64,000 bases of DNA from Armatimonadetes bacterium UBA1398 (GCA_002305165.1 DBQI01000028.1:1-64000), one strand, 5' to 3'; positions 45,220 to 55,404 are shown, counted from the first letter of the stretch. Program-made: numbers and translations. Notes: generated by a model not told the origin, from the letters alone.

Positions 45220-46212
45220 TTGACGCCACGGGAGAGCATCCTGACCGCGCTGCGGCATGAGACCCCAAGCGGGCTTGTGCCGCATATAGAGCTGGAATAC
45301 CAATTGACAGCCGAGGAGTTCGGCATGGAGGCGGTTCGCGGTCATCACCTCGAGGGGAAGAGCGCCGCCGCTGCCGATGACCTGTTGAAGCGCAACGCCG
45401 ACCTGTGGGTAAGGGTCGCCGAGCGCTTCCGCTGGAGCGCCATCACAGGCACCCACTGGTTGCCCCTGGACGCCCAGTGCCGCTGCCTGGAGCTCATCCG
45501 GGAGCGGGCCGGCGACACCTACATGCTAACGGCGTTCCTCGACCCCACCTACTCCATACCTGCGGGTGAGCACATGATGGACCATGTGATATACCTCACC
45601 GACCACGCGGAAGAAGCGAAGGAGCAATCACGCCAGGCTGTGGCTAGTCAGTTGGGGGCCGCGCGTGCCTTGCGTGACGCGGGGGCCGAGATCGTCTTCA
45701 TGTGCGCTGACTACTGCTTCAACACCGGGCCGTTTCTGTCGCCGAGCATGTTCGCTGAGTTCGTCACGCCCATCCTCACGGAGTTCGTCGATGGCCTGCA
45801 CGAGCTCGGCATGTGGACCGTGAAGCACACGGATGGCGACATCATGCCAATCCTCGACCAGCTCGTCGCATCGGGTACCGACGCCATCCACTCCATCGAC
45901 CCCATGGCGGGCGTAGACATACGTGAGGTGCGCCGCCGTTGCGGCAGCGACGTGACCCTGTTCGGGAACGTTGACTGCAGCTACCTCCAGGAGGCACGGG
46001 AGGAGCTGATTCGCGAATCGACGCTCTATGCCCTCGAGTATGGGGGCGTGGATCGAGGGAGCTACGTCCTCGCCTCCTCGAACTGCATCTTCCGAGGCGT
46101 GCCACAGCGGAGCTACGACGTGATGCTGCAGATCCGTGAGGAGTACGGCTACCCGGGTTGCAGGCGCCCCATGGACGGACTGGAGCCGCCTAAGCCCATG
46201 GGCCAGAGGTAG
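45220..46212 (+). CDS. URO-D-superfamily protein, MtaA/CmuA-like
   Basis: A 330-residue URO-D superfamily member starting at TTG 45220 behind GAGGAGG. The start MTPRESILTALRHETPSGLV is typical, and the C-terminal barrel has VKHTDGDIMPILDQLVASG, then AIHSIDPMAGVDIREV and VTLFGNVDC. At the usual H-x-C-G zinc site the sequence reads KHTDGD, so Cys is absent; this differs from the copy at 36333. Role unknown. It lies 36 bp after the propeller pair. Confidence 0.84.
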   Translation: MTPRESILTALRHETPSGLVPHIELEYQLTAEEFGMEAVRGHHLEGKSAAAADDLLKRNADLWVRVAERFRWSAITGTHWLPLDAQCRCLELIRERAGDTYMLTAFLDPTYSIPAGEHMMDHVIYLTDHAEEAKEQSRQAVASQLGAARALRDAGAEIVFMCADYCFNTGPFLSPSMFAEFVTPILTEFVDGLHELGMWTVKHTDGDIMPILDQLVASGTDAIHSIDPMAGVDIREVRRRCGSDVTLFGNVDCSYLQEAREELIRESTLYALEYGGVDRGSYVLASSNCIFRGVPQRSYDVMLQIREEYGYPGCRRPMDGLEPPKPMGQR

Positions 46213-46316
46213 CGGCGTCAGTCAGCGAGGCATGTGATCATGGCTCGCCTCGGTTTGTCTTGCGGCCAGGTAGGTGTCGGCCATAGGGGGAACTACGGGG
46301 ACGAGGTGAGGTTGCC

Positions 46317-49300
46317 ATGACCCTTGGACTTCTTCTACTGATTGCCGCCCCAAGCCCGCTCGTGCCAGCCATCGCAGCAGCCCCCGACGGGCCCTGGCGC
46401 CTTGAAGGCGACGGCGCCGTGATCGCCGGCGAGGATCCCGTGATCGAGGTGCGTGGCACTGGCGATGACTCCTCGGCGTGGCTTGCTGATGTGGAGCTTG
46501 AGGCGGGCGCGCTCTACCGGTTGACCTTCGACATGCGCGGCACGGGCTCTGGAGTCTGCGCCGTAACGGGCCTGACCAGCGTCAACCACGACGTGGGGCC
46601 CACTACCGAGTGGCGGACCTACAGCCGGCTGATACGCGTGCCTGATGCCGACCTCGGAGGAGCCGCCGACGTGGCGGGGTCGGAGGCGCCGCCCGCGGGG
46701 CTGGTGACACTCCGGTTCGGGCAATGGCACTGGCGGGGCGCGATACAGTTCCGGCGTCTCCACCTCGCCCCCGCCCGGCCGGTTCACACAGGGCCCGCTG
46801 GCCTGGGCGACGGCGAGCGGATCCTGGATGGCGAGTACTCCTTCATGACCGACTTCTCCTCCGAGGGCGCGAGCTACTCGCGGCCGTTGGATGGCTGTCG
46901 TGCCACGTTCAACACGAACCGGTTCAATCTCGATGATGCCGCTGAGGTCACGTATCGCTTCTCCTGTCCCGACATCCGGCAGACCTCCGCCACCCTCCGC
47001 GCCCAGGTGGGCTACCACACATCGGGGGGCCTCGTGGCGGAGGCCCGCTCCTCCGGTGATGACTGGCTTGAGGTGGGGCAGATCGAGGGAGTGGGAAGTC
47101 TTTCCGCTGACCTTCCGCCGGCCCTGTTCCCCGCCGATCAGGTGCTCCTGCGGTTCCGAACCACTGATGGGGCCTACCTGCAGCTCCACGGCGTCGAGTA
47201 CCGGGCGGAGCTAGCCGCTAAGGATGCGTCCGGCGTCGGCAGCACCCTGTACGTCGAGGAGAGTGGCGGCCCGTCGCCGGTCGAGACCCAGTGGATCGCG
47301 GCAGGGCCCTCGGAGATCATCCTGTCCTTCTCCCACGACGGGCGTCGGCCCATGGGGGCCAACCTCGAGGTGGATCTGGCCGAGGAGACGATCGTCGATG
47401 AGCGCCTCGTGCTTCCACCGAGAGAGGAGGTCCTGCGCGCCATACCACTTCCCGGGACTGAAGCGGGCGCTCATCCTCTGGCCGTAACCGTCCGGGTGGG
47501 GCCGGACATCGTCTACCAAGGGGTCACCACTATCACGACGTCCGCGCTCGACGTGTCGAACTACGGACACGGACTCGTGAGCGCCGACGGCGGATCCTTG
47601 TGGTGGTGCGACTCAACGCGCAAGGTATCGACGAGCCGGCCCCCGGCGCCGGTGGCGGCGGAGCCAGTGGCGCCGGCTCTCTCAGCGGCCCGAGGTGAGT
47701 TCGAGGCCCTGCAGCTCGTCCTCCGCCCCGAGTCTCCCGTGACTGGCGTGCAGGTCAGCGTGACGGACCTCACCGGTCCCGGCGGCGTCATCGATGCCGG
47801 GAGCATCGCTATCGAACATGTCGAGTATGTCAACATCACGCGGCGCACCGATCCCACGGGAGTCGAGGGCGAGTGGCCTGATCCCCTGCCGCCGTATGAT
47901 GGAGCCTTCGACCTGACAGCAGGGCGCAACCATCCCCTGTGGATCCGCGTGCACGTGCCCTACGGCACCCCTGCAGGCGAGTACACGGGCACGCTGAGCA
48001 TCGAGGCGGAAGCAGGCGCACCGCCCTTTGATGAGCGGATCGAGGTGCCGCTCTCCATGCGTGTCTTCGACTTCGACTTGCCCCAGGCTCAAGACCTCAC
48101 GGCGACCTTCGGCATCAACCCGAGCGAGATCTGGCGCTACCACAACGTATGGGACCGGGCGGAGCAGGAGGCCGTCTGGGATCTCTACATGCGCAACTTC
48201 ATCGAACACCGGATCGCCCCCTACGATCCCATGGCGCTCTGGCCCATCCGCCTTACCATGGAGGGCATGGAGTGGTCGGCAGTGGAGCGCGACACCAGCA
48301 ATCCGGCGAGCGGCGCTGCATCGGCGAAGGTGACCGATGACACAACCACCGGCGCGACCAGCGTGGACCTCCTGCAACCAAAGGGAGTCGACCGCGAGAA
48401 GCCCCTCCTCGTCGAGTGGAGCGTCCGCACCGCGGAGGAGGGGCAGTCCTACCAGGTCAGCGTCATGAGCTACGACGCCAGCGGCTCTTGGATCCCCTAC
48501 CACAACATCGATGTCACGAAGCAAGGGGGCACTGAGTGGCAGCGTGATCGGTTCCAGATCGAGCCTGGGACGCTGCATCAGGATGCGCGCGCCGTTACGC
48601 TCGTGCTGCGGCCCACACCCTGGACGGAGGCGGGCGAAAGGACGGGCACGGCATGGTTCGACGACTTGTACCTCGGCGAGCCCGCAGGCGCTAATCTCCT
48701 CACAGATGCTGGTTTCGAGCCGTCGGAGGGGCTGCCCACCCCGGTTCTCGACTTCGACGAGTGGGATCGCGCCGCTGAGCGGTACATCGACGAGATGGGC
48801 ATGGCGGCCTTCTCCATAGCCATCCAGGGCATGGGAACGGGGACCTTCCATTCGCGCCAGCTTGGGCAACTGGGAGGGTACACGGCGGGCACTCCCGAGT
48901 ATGAGCGGATCTTCAGTGCTTACGTGGGACAGATCCGGCAGCACTTGGCGGAGAAGGGTTGGCTCGACAAGGCCTTCGTCTACTGGTTCGACGAGCCCGA
49001 GCCGAAGGACTACGAGTTCGTCATCGATGGCATGGACCGTCTGGCTCGTCACGCTCCCGGGCTTCGGCGGATGCTCACCGAGCAGGTGGAGCAGGAGCTC
49101 ATCGGCTATGTGGACGTCTGGTGCCCGCTCACGCCACAGCTGGAATCCGATCTTACTGATGATCGTATGGCCGCCGGGGACACCTTCTGGTGGTATGTCT
49201 GCACAGGTCCCAAGGCGCCTTGGGCCACCCTCTTCATCGATCACCCGGCCACGGAGCTCAGGGTCTGGTCGTGGCAGACTTACCAACACGGGGTCCGTGG

Positions 49301-49733
49301 TCTCCTCGTCTGGGCCACGAACTATTGGACCTCCGGCGCCGCCTACCCGGACCAGCCCCAGAACCCGTGGGAGGACCCCATGAGCTACGTGTCCGGCTAC
49401 AGCTTCCAGGCTGGGGACGTCGGCTACTGGGGCAACGGCGACGGCCGATTCATCTACCCGCCCAACCGCGATCCCCTCGACACGGAGACCAAGTACCTCA
49501 CCGGCCCCGTGAACTCCCTGAGGTGGGAGATGCTGCGCGATGGGATCGAGGACTACGAGTACCTGCGGATCCTGGAGGGGCTCGCAGTTGCGGCGAACGA
49601 CGCCGAGGCCCTGGCGCTGCTCGAGATCCCTGAGGAGATCAGTGCAAGCCTGACCCAGTTCGCGACGGACTCTACGCCCATCTACGAGCACCGGCTCAAG
49701 GTCGCAGAGGCCATCGAGCGGCTCAGCAGGTAG
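46317..49733 (+). CDS. large secreted DUF4091 glycoside-hydrolase-like protein
   Basis: An 1138-residue exported protein (signal peptide to IAAAP). Residues about 22-155 and 160-310 are beta-sandwich domains that may bind carbohydrate (TGLTSVNHDVGPTTEWRTY). Around 440-600 is a beta domain ending VPYGTPAGEYTGTLSIEAE. The TIM barrel of DUF4091 proteins spans about 600-1110 and is interrupted by a CBM-like insert near 660-790; it shows KAFVYWFDEPEPKDYEFV (catalytic-type Asp/Glu pair), TNYWTSGAAYPDQPQN and RWEMLRDGIEDYEYLRILE, the DUF4091 signature. Substrate unknown. The 3' end overlaps the convergent dehydrogenase by 11 bp. Confidence 0.85.
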   Translation: MTLGLLLLIAAPSPLVPAIAAAPDGPWRLEGDGAVIAGEDPVIEVRGTGDDSSAWLADVELEAGALYRLTFDMRGTGSGVCAVTGLTSVNHDVGPTTEWRTYSRLIRVPDADLGGAADVAGSEAPPAGLVTLRFGQWHWRGAIQFRRLHLAPARPVHTGPAGLGDGERILDGEYSFMTDFSSEGASYSRPLDGCRATFNTNRFNLDDAAEVTYRFSCPDIRQTSATLRAQVGYHTSGGLVAEARSSGDDWLEVGQIEGVGSLSADLPPALFPADQVLLRFRTTDGAYLQLHGVEYRAELAAKDASGVGSTLYVEESGGPSPVETQWIAAGPSEIILSFSHDGRRPMGANLEVDLAEETIVDERLVLPPREEVLRAIPLPGTEAGAHPLAVTVRVGPDIVYQGVTTITTSALDVSNYGHGLVSADGGSLWWCDSTRKVSTSRPPAPVAAEPVAPALSAARGEFEALQLVLRPESPVTGVQVSVTDLTGPGGVIDAGSIAIEHVEYVNITRRTDPTGVEGEWPDPLPPYDGAFDLTAGRNHPLWIRVHVPYGTPAGEYTGTLSIEAEAGAPPFDERIEVPLSMRVFDFDLPQAQDLTATFGINPSEIWRYHNVWDRAEQEAVWDLYMRNFIEHRIAPYDPMALWPIRLTMEGMEWSAVERDTSNPASGAASAKVTDDTTTGATSVDLLQPKGVDREKPLLVEWSVRTAEEGQSYQVSVMSYDASGSWIPYHNIDVTKQGGTEWQRDRFQIEPGTLHQDARAVTLVLRPTPWTEAGERTGTAWFDDLYLGEPAGANLLTDAGFEPSEGLPTPVLDFDEWDRAAERYIDEMGMAAFSIAIQGMGTGTFHSRQLGQLGGYTAGTPEYERIFSAYVGQIRQHLAEKGWLDKAFVYWFDEPEPKDYEFVIDGMDRLARHAPGLRRMLTEQVEQELIGYVDVWCPLTPQLESDLTDDRMAAGDTFWWYVCTGPKAPWATLFIDHPATELRVWSWQTYQHGVRGLLVWATNYWTSGAAYPDQPQNPWEDPMSYVSGYSFQAGDVGYWGNGDGRFIYPPNRDPLDTETKYLTGPVNSLRWEMLRDGIEDYEYLRILEGLAVAANDAEALALLEIPEEISASLTQFATDSTPIYEHRLKVAEAIERLSR

Positions 49734-50700
49734 ACCAATCGAACACGTACGTGAGGACCTCGCCCCGGTGGTGCACTAGGTTCTGGTAAGCCTCCTGACA
49801 TCGCCGGGGCGAGGTGACCTCGTAGAGTCCGCTGACGTCGACCCGTCCCCGGGCGAGCCATTCCATGGCCGCCGCGAAGTTGCCGTAGATGCTCCCACGG
49901 CGGAACTCCTGGGGCTGGAGGGGTACCTCCCACTCCCATCCGCTGCGAACGGTTACGTACTGGTGGAAGACGGCGTGGAGCAGATCGTGGGCGGGGGTGT
50001 CGGCGGTGCGCTTCCAGGGCACCCCAACCAGGATCATCTCGCCGCCCTTGCGGACCGCTCTGCACGCGTCTACCGCCGCCGGCTCGGTGCCGGAGCACTC
50101 CAGCGCGAGGCCGATCTGGCCGGCGAATGCCGGATCCTCGCACGGCACACCCTCCAGCGCGACAGCCACGCCCTTCGCCCTTGCCCGCGCGCGCCGAGCC
50201 TCATCGGGGTCACACCCGATGACCCGGTATCCGGTCGAGTCGAAGATCATGGCGCCGAGAAGCCCTACGATGCCCAGTCCCGTCACCAGCACCCCGTCGG
50301 GGGGACGTGCCGCCGTCGTCGTCAGGGCCGACATGGTGATCCCCATCAGGCGGCAGAAGACGGCGACCTCGGGGGCCAGCCCCTCGGGCACGGGCCGTGT
50401 CTCGATAGCCTCCACTCTCTGCCAGCTCCGATGCTGCCCCTGAGCGAAGACCCGGTCGCCCGGGCGGACCCCCTGGACCCCCTCCCCCACCCGCTCGACC
50501 TCAAGGATCGCGGCATATCCCTGGGTGTTCGGAAAGGGGCCGTTTCGGTAGCCCCAGTTCATCTCGGTTCCCGGGCTGATGAGCGAGACGAGCGTACGGC
50601 CTTCGATCTGGCTGGCCGAAAGAGCGGCCTGAGGCCGCTCGCAGGGTGCTAGCTCGGCCTCGAAGGGGGCCACGTTGGCGACACACCACTCTTGGGCCAT
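49723..50700 (-). CDS. medium-chain dehydrogenase of the BchC/YcjQ-like type
   Basis: A 325-residue MDR-fold protein. The N-domain has VSLISPGTEMNWGY and PGDRVFAQGQHRSWQ, marking the subfamily with SPGTE in place of the usual catalytic-zinc Cys; the Rossmann half has GVLVTGLGIVGLLGAM and later GKGGEMILVGVP-like strands. Members act on sugars, tetrapyrroles or other alcohols. It overlaps by one base (TGATG) the sugar-isomerase gene at 50700-51536, so a two-step sugar pathway is likely. Confidence 0.87.
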   Translation of the reverse strand: MAQEWCVANVAPFEAELAPCERPQAALSASQIEGRTLVSLISPGTEMNWGYRNGPFPNTQGYAAILEVERVGEGVQGVRPGDRVFAQGQHRSWQRVEAIETRPVPEGLAPEVAVFCRLMGITMSALTTTAARPPDGVLVTGLGIVGLLGAMIFDSTGYRVIGCDPDEARRARARAKGVAVALEGVPCEDPAFAGQIGLALECSGTEPAAVDACRAVRKGGEMILVGVPWKRTADTPAHDLLHAVFHQYVTVRSGWEWEVPLQPQEFRRGSIYGNFAAAMEWLARGRVDVSGLYEVTSPRRCQEAYQNLVHHRGEVLTYVFDWSTC

Positions 50701-51536
50701 CAGACGAAGGTCACCCCGATCTCCTCTGCCACTGCGCGGATGTGCGCGATGGCCGCGTCGTACTGCTCGGGCGTCTGGAGATGCTCCACCATCAGCGGAG
50801 TGTCGGGGTCTAGGTCGTTCAGTGCCCCAAGGAGTGCCGCATAGTCCAGATTGCCCTCGCCGGGTAGACACTCGTCGAGATGCAGGGTGAGTTGGGGCCG
50901 GATGACGATGTCCTTGGCATGGCAGCTGCGGATGTGAGGCCCCAGCCGATCCACGAAGTCCGTGATGAATGTCCCCGAGCCGTAGTACCGGTAGGGGCTG
51001 TTGATCATGTTGACGGGATCGAAGTGCACCGCGAACCTCGGCCTGTCGATGGCCCGGAGCAGGCTCTCACAGTCTTCCGCGGAGGTGGGATACAGATAGG
51101 GCATGCACTCGAGAGTGTAGTCGGCGCGCTCGGGCGACACGGCATCGATGATCTCCTGCACCGAGGCCACGACGAGGTCGAATGTGCCTGCCGTCATGTT
51201 GGCATCATCAGGCCCGTCCCACTGCTGGCCGATGGCTCCGGAGATGTTCACGCAGCATCGGGCCCCGATCCGCTCTGCCAGGTCTAGCTGCCTCTTGCAC
51301 AGGTCCATCGCCGCCGTGCGCGTCGCCTTATCCTGGCTCAGCGGGTTGCTCCAAGCTCCCACCTCAGCGATGACGATCCCGACTTCTGCCGCGGCCTCGG
51401 AGTAGGCCGCAACCGTCCCCGCGTCCGCGTCATGGCCGATGGGACAGTATGCCGCTCCGTACCCTCGAACCACGTGGGCCTTCGCCCATAGCCCCGGAGT
51501 GCTCACGTCGCCGAACACCGGTGCGCCCAGTCTCAT
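50700..51536 (-). CDS. xylose-isomerase-like TIM-barrel sugar epimerase/isomerase
   Basis: A 278-residue AP-endonuclease-2-like protein. Metal ligands are supplied by the segments VIAEVGAWSNPL, LECMPYLYPTS, FAVHFDPVNMIN, IRSCHAKDI and the final Glu region PLMVEHLQTPEQYD, as in sugar-phosphate epimerases such as tagatose epimerase and IolE/IolI families. Substrate not determinable. It is the first gene of the pair with the dehydrogenase at 49723. A GGAGGAACC ribosome-binding site precedes the ATG. Confidence 0.88.
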   Translation of the reverse strand: MRLGAPVFGDVSTPGLWAKAHVVRGYGAAYCPIGHDADAGTVAAYSEAAAEVGIVIAEVGAWSNPLSQDKATRTAAMDLCKRQLDLAERIGARCCVNISGAIGQQWDGPDDANMTAGTFDLVVASVQEIIDAVSPERADYTLECMPYLYPTSAEDCESLLRAIDRPRFAVHFDPVNMINSPYRYYGSGTFITDFVDRLGPHIRSCHAKDIVIRPQLTLHLDECLPGEGNLDYAALLGALNDLDPDTPLMVEHLQTPEQYDAAIAHIRAVAEEIGVTFV

Positions 51537-51621
51537 TCGCGGGTTCCTCCATCCGACGGGCGCAGCGCGCGCCCCGTGCTGACGTGCGCCACGAGGCGCG
51601 CGAACTCCTGCCTGCGGAGGT

Positions 51622-53763
51622 CTACCGGCCCGGCGGAGCAGGAGGGGGGCCGATCCGCTCCATTTGAGCGATCAGCCTCGCCCTGAGGGCCGGGTCCATG
51701 CTCTCAGTCGCCGAGCGGCTGGCCGCGGAATCGGGGTCGGGGAGGTCTATGCCCCGCCACACCAACTCCAGGTCATCCTTGTAGGAGTATACCCACACTG
51801 AATGGTAGGGCGGGATACGATCGCGAGCGATACCGGTGTCCAATTCGCGGTCAGCCACCTGCTCGTAACGCTCGATGTCTGGGTTCCAGATGTACGCGAA
51901 GCCCGCGATGTAGTAGGTGTCCCAAGCCTGCTCCAGCGAGCCTAGGGGCTCTCCCGTGCTCCTTACACGCACCTTTATGGCATCGGCGTCCCATACCATG
52001 GCGCGGTCGTAGGGATTGCCCAGGAGGCTCCAGCCGGCGTCGACGGGCACGGAGACATACTCGGACGGCACGGCTCGGTAGCGCATGTCGAACAGCGCGT
52101 TCACCGGGGTCTCGAGGTAAGCGAAGAAGCCGCCTGCCGCAGTGAGACGATCGGTCGGCAGCCAATCCTGGCCCACTGGGTTCCAGCTCAAGAGGTTGCA
52201 CGGGGCGGTCAGGAAGACATCCTCCGGCAGGGCGTCAACGGGCGAGCCCATCTGCACCCATCCCGAGGCCAATCCAGGGCGCACGGTGATCGCTCCGCTG
52301 GGAGGCGGGGAATCGTCCTCGCCCTCACCGGGATCCCATGGATCCGGCGCCTCGTACTCGCCACCGCTGAGGACCCTCAGCGCATGGTCGACCTGTATCA
52401 GCCCATAGCCGTAGGTCTGGTCCTTGCCCGACGGACCTAGGTCGAGGCACGACTCGCGGAAGATGCCCCGCACGGCCTCCGTGTTGTTCGGCGCATTCAG
52501 GCCGTAGGAGAAGAGCATCGCTACGGCTCCGGTGACATGGGGAGTCGCCATGCTCGTGCCCTGGAGGTACACGAAGTCGAACTCCGTGGGGTCCGGGAGA
52601 ATGCTCGTGATACTCTTCAGCGTCTGCTGCAGAATCCCGTCCGGTCGGCCATCGCTGTCCAGGTCGGCGTCCGTGTCGCCTCCCGGAGCAACCACATCGA
52701 CCTCCGGGCCCCGGTTCGAGTAACGCGTCACGTCATTGCGTCGGTCCGTTGCCCCCACACAGATGGTGGTGTTGTAGCCTGCGGGGTAGCCTACCTCGGC
52801 GCCGTCGTTGCCCGACGCCGCGACGACCACCACGTTCCTGTCGTACGCATACTGGCAGGCCTCGCGCATCGTCATATCGGGCGTCGGGCCGCCCAGGCTA
52901 AGGTTGATGACATTGGCGCCATTGTCGACAGCGTATCGGATGCCCGCCGCGACGTCATAGCTGGTGCCCCCACCCATCATGTCGAGGACTTTGATCGGCA
53001 TTATCGTCACGTGGGGAGCGACCCCGACTACGCCGAGGCCGTTGTCCGTGCTCTGAGCGATCGTTCCCGTCACGTGCGTGCCGTGGCCCTGATCGTCGAT
53101 CGCGTAGCTGTCTCCATGCACGAAGTCGTAGCCCGTTGTGAACCGCGTTGAGCCCAAGTCAGGCGCCTTGCGGAATAGGCCGACGTCCGCGTACGCGACG
53201 CCTGTATCCACAACGGCGACGACCACGTTGGCGCTACCGCCACCATAGGCGGCCCAGGCCTCGGGAACTCGGATGGCTCGCATGTTCCATTGGCGCGAGA
53301 AGAGGGGGTCGTTCACGTTGGGGAAGGCCCCGACCGTGGCGTCCACGCACGTCGTAATCAGGAGATTCGGCTCGACGTACTCGACATCTGCCATTCCCGC
53401 GTACTGCGTCATGATCGACAGAAGCGTGGTGGCCTCAGGCACCTCCAGTAACTGCAGCAACCCGCCCAGGAGGCTGTCGAGTTGGCGGACGCCCGTCTCG
53501 TCTCGGATCGCCGCCATCTCGGCGCCGCTCGTGCCGTCTTTGAACCGGACGATCATCTGCCTGGGCACGAGGTAATCCTCGTACTGGGTGAATAGCGATG
53601 ACAGAGAGGTCCCCGAGTGGGTCTCTCCGGGTAGAGGCGGATCCCCCACCGTGCTCGGCTGGATGAATGCGGTGCCACACCCAGACGCTAGCAGTGCTGC
53701 AAGGAGGAACGCCGCCACTCCGAGGCTCGCGAACGGCGTAGTCCGACGGGAGCTGCGTAGCAT
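51622..53763 (-). CDS. subtilisin-family (S8) serine protease lipoprotein
   Basis: A 713-residue protein with a lipobox (LLASGC, Cys29). An inhibitor-I9-like propeptide lies at about residues 65-133. The catalytic domain shows all three active-site residues: VVDTGV (Asp186), GHGTHV (His227) and GTSMATPHV (Ser404), with AASGND (Asn319) for the oxyanion hole. The C-terminal 250 residues are an extra domain (GWSLLGNPYDRAMVWD) seen in other secreted proteins of such genomes. It should be an active cell-surface protease. AGAGGG precedes the ATG. Confidence 0.93.
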   Translation of the reverse strand: MLRSSRRTTPFASLGVAAFLLAALLASGCGTAFIQPSTVGDPPLPGETHSGTSLSSLFTQYEDYLVPRQMIVRFKDGTSGAEMAAIRDETGVRQLDSLLGGLLQLLEVPEATTLLSIMTQYAGMADVEYVEPNLLITTCVDATVGAFPNVNDPLFSRQWNMRAIRVPEAWAAYGGGSANVVVAVVDTGVAYADVGLFRKAPDLGSTRFTTGYDFVHGDSYAIDDQGHGTHVTGTIAQSTDNGLGVVGVAPHVTIMPIKVLDMMGGGTSYDVAAGIRYAVDNGANVINLSLGGPTPDMTMREACQYAYDRNVVVVAASGNDGAEVGYPAGYNTTICVGATDRRNDVTRYSNRGPEVDVVAPGGDTDADLDSDGRPDGILQQTLKSITSILPDPTEFDFVYLQGTSMATPHVTGAVAMLFSYGLNAPNNTEAVRGIFRESCLDLGPSGKDQTYGYGLIQVDHALRVLSGGEYEAPDPWDPGEGEDDSPPPSGAITVRPGLASGWVQMGSPVDALPEDVFLTAPCNLLSWNPVGQDWLPTDRLTAAGGFFAYLETPVNALFDMRYRAVPSEYVSVPVDAGWSLLGNPYDRAMVWDADAIKVRVRSTGEPLGSLEQAWDTYYIAGFAYIWNPDIERYEQVADRELDTGIARDRIPPYHSVWVYSYKDDLELVWRGIDLPDPDSAASRSATESMDPALRARLIAQMERIGPPPAPPGR

Positions 53764-53948
53764 GTGCTATACCCTCTTTCCCCCGGCCAGCGCTCACGCG
53801 GTATCTGGCCGTCCAGAGTGATTCACGGACGCTGGAGCCACTGATGGCGTTCCGCGTGGGCGGCTGATCCCCCTACGCAACGCCGGGCCACTTGGTCGCG
53901 TTGACGCAGCCCCGGGCCCAGCGTACAGTGCGTGAGGGAGGCGCTCCG

Positions 53949-54839
53949 ATGCGTCACTGTGCCACGGCCTTCAGCGTCATACTCACACTGTCCATACCCG
54001 CCGCGGGCCAAGGTATCGACTTGACCTTCTTCGGCTGGTCCGATCAGCATATCCAGGCTAACGGCGACTGGGCCCACTGCCAACCCGCCATCGAGGCCAT
54101 GCTGGAGCTGGCCGGCACCCCCTACCCCGAGTCCATCGGAGGTGTCGTGGCGGAGCCCGCTTTCATCATCAGTGCTGGCGATACCACGGAGTGGCCCACC
54201 CATGCTGCCGTTGAGTCCTACCGCGAGATGACGGCGCTTCTCCCCTGGCCCACCTACGAGCTTGCCGGCAACCACGATGACGGCGGTGCGGTGCCGAGTG
54301 AGACCTTCCTCAACTACGTGCGCGAGAAGCACGGCAGCCTCGACTACGCCTTTGACGCCGGAGGGGTCCACTTCAGCTGCCTCTTCACCTCCCTGGAGCG
54401 CGGGACCGACAACCCAGCCGGACCCGTGTTCCCCGAGCAACTGGCGCACCTGCGCGCCGATCTAGCGGGGCAGAGCGCTTCGACGCCTGTCGTTGTCGCC
54501 ATGCACCACTGCTCCGACTCCCTCACCAACATGCCCGAGGTGCTCGCGGCCATGGCTGGGAGGCGGGTCATCCTCGTGCTGGGAGGCCACTATCACAAGC
54601 CTGTGCTGACGGTACATGGCGGCATACCATTCCACCAGCTCCCCTCGCCAAAGAGCGACATCCCCGCCGTCACCGTGTTCCGAGTTACGGATGAACGCCT
54701 GGTAGGGGTCACCTGGGACTACGCCAACAGCGCATGGCTAGACACCCCCGTGCTCGATGTTCCCCTCCAAACGCCGGCCCCCGGCGAGGCGGGCGCGTCG
54801 GAGGAGGATGCTGGCCCGGAAGGAGCTGCCCAGTCGTGA
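53949..54839 (+). CDS. secreted calcineurin-like metallophosphoesterase
   Basis: A 296-residue protein with signal peptide to AAGQG. Metal-binding motifs are WSDQHIQ (D-x-H), SAGDTTEW (G-D), GNHDD (G-N-H-D/E) and GGHYHKP (G-x-H), with VAMHHCSDS between them, all as in the calcineurin-like phosphoesterase superfamily. Substrate unknown. GGGAGG precedes ATG 53949. The stop overlaps the next start (GTGA), so it is coupled to the isochorismatase-like gene. Confidence 0.9.
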   Translation: MRHCATAFSVILTLSIPAAGQGIDLTFFGWSDQHIQANGDWAHCQPAIEAMLELAGTPYPESIGGVVAEPAFIISAGDTTEWPTHAAVESYREMTALLPWPTYELAGNHDDGGAVPSETFLNYVREKHGSLDYAFDAGGVHFSCLFTSLERGTDNPAGPVFPEQLAHLRADLAGQSASTPVVVAMHHCSDSLTNMPEVLAAMAGRRVILVLGGHYHKPVLTVHGGIPFHQLPSPKSDIPAVTVFRVTDERLVGVTWDYANSAWLDTPVLDVPLQTPAPGEAGASEEDAGPEGAAQS

Positions 54840-55393
54840 ACGCCGTGTCAAGACTATCGGATGCAAGCACGAGCCTCCTACTGGTCATCGACCTGCAGGA
54901 GAGACTGCTGCCGCGGATCCACGAGTCCGAGCGCGTTGTGGCGCGGTCCGTGCGGCTGATTGAGGGCGCGAGGCTCTTGGGAATCCCGATCCTGGCTACC
55001 GAGCAGTATCCAAAGGGCATCGGCCCGACGGTGGAGCCCGTCAGGTCGCTGCTCGAGGGCGTCCCCACCTTCGCGAAGACGTCATTCGGCGCGCTGGGCG
55101 ATGCTGCCGTTGCCCAGGCGGTGGAGGGTATAGGGCCGCGAACCCTCGTGCTGGTGGGTATCGAGGCCCATGTCTGCATCACTCAGACCGCCCTGCAGGG
55201 GCTCGACGGAGGCATGGACGTCCACGTGGTCACCGATGCGGTCAGCTCCCGCAGTCCTAGCGACCTCGCCGTCGGCCTACAGAGGATGGCCGCCGCCGGA
55301 GCCACCCCCGTGACGAGCGAGATGGCGCTCTATGAGTGGCTGCGCGATGCCGCCTCCCCGTGCTTCAAGGACGTGCTGAAGCTGGTCAAATGA
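54836..55393 (+). CDS. isochorismatase-like cysteine hydrolase
   Basis: A 185-residue protein of the isochorismatase/nicotinamidase superfamily. Catalytic residues are seen in LLVIDLQERLLP (Asp), TFAKTSFGAL (Lys) and GIEAHVCITQTAL (Cys), with VVTDAVSSRSPSD downstream. The specific substrate is undefined. It starts at GTG 54836 with GGAG about 11 nt upstream, and ends about 125 bp before the FmdB gene, where a separate promoter is present. Confidence 0.9.
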   Translation: MNAVSRLSDASTSLLLVIDLQERLLPRIHESERVVARSVRLIEGARLLGIPILATEQYPKGIGPTVEPVRSLLEGVPTFAKTSFGALGDAAVAQAVEGIGPRTLVLVGIEAHVCITQTALQGLDGGMDVHVVTDAVSSRSPSDLAVGLQRMAAAGATPVTSEMALYEWLRDAASPCFKDVLKLVK

Positions 55394-55404
55394 GAGCACT
55401 GGTG

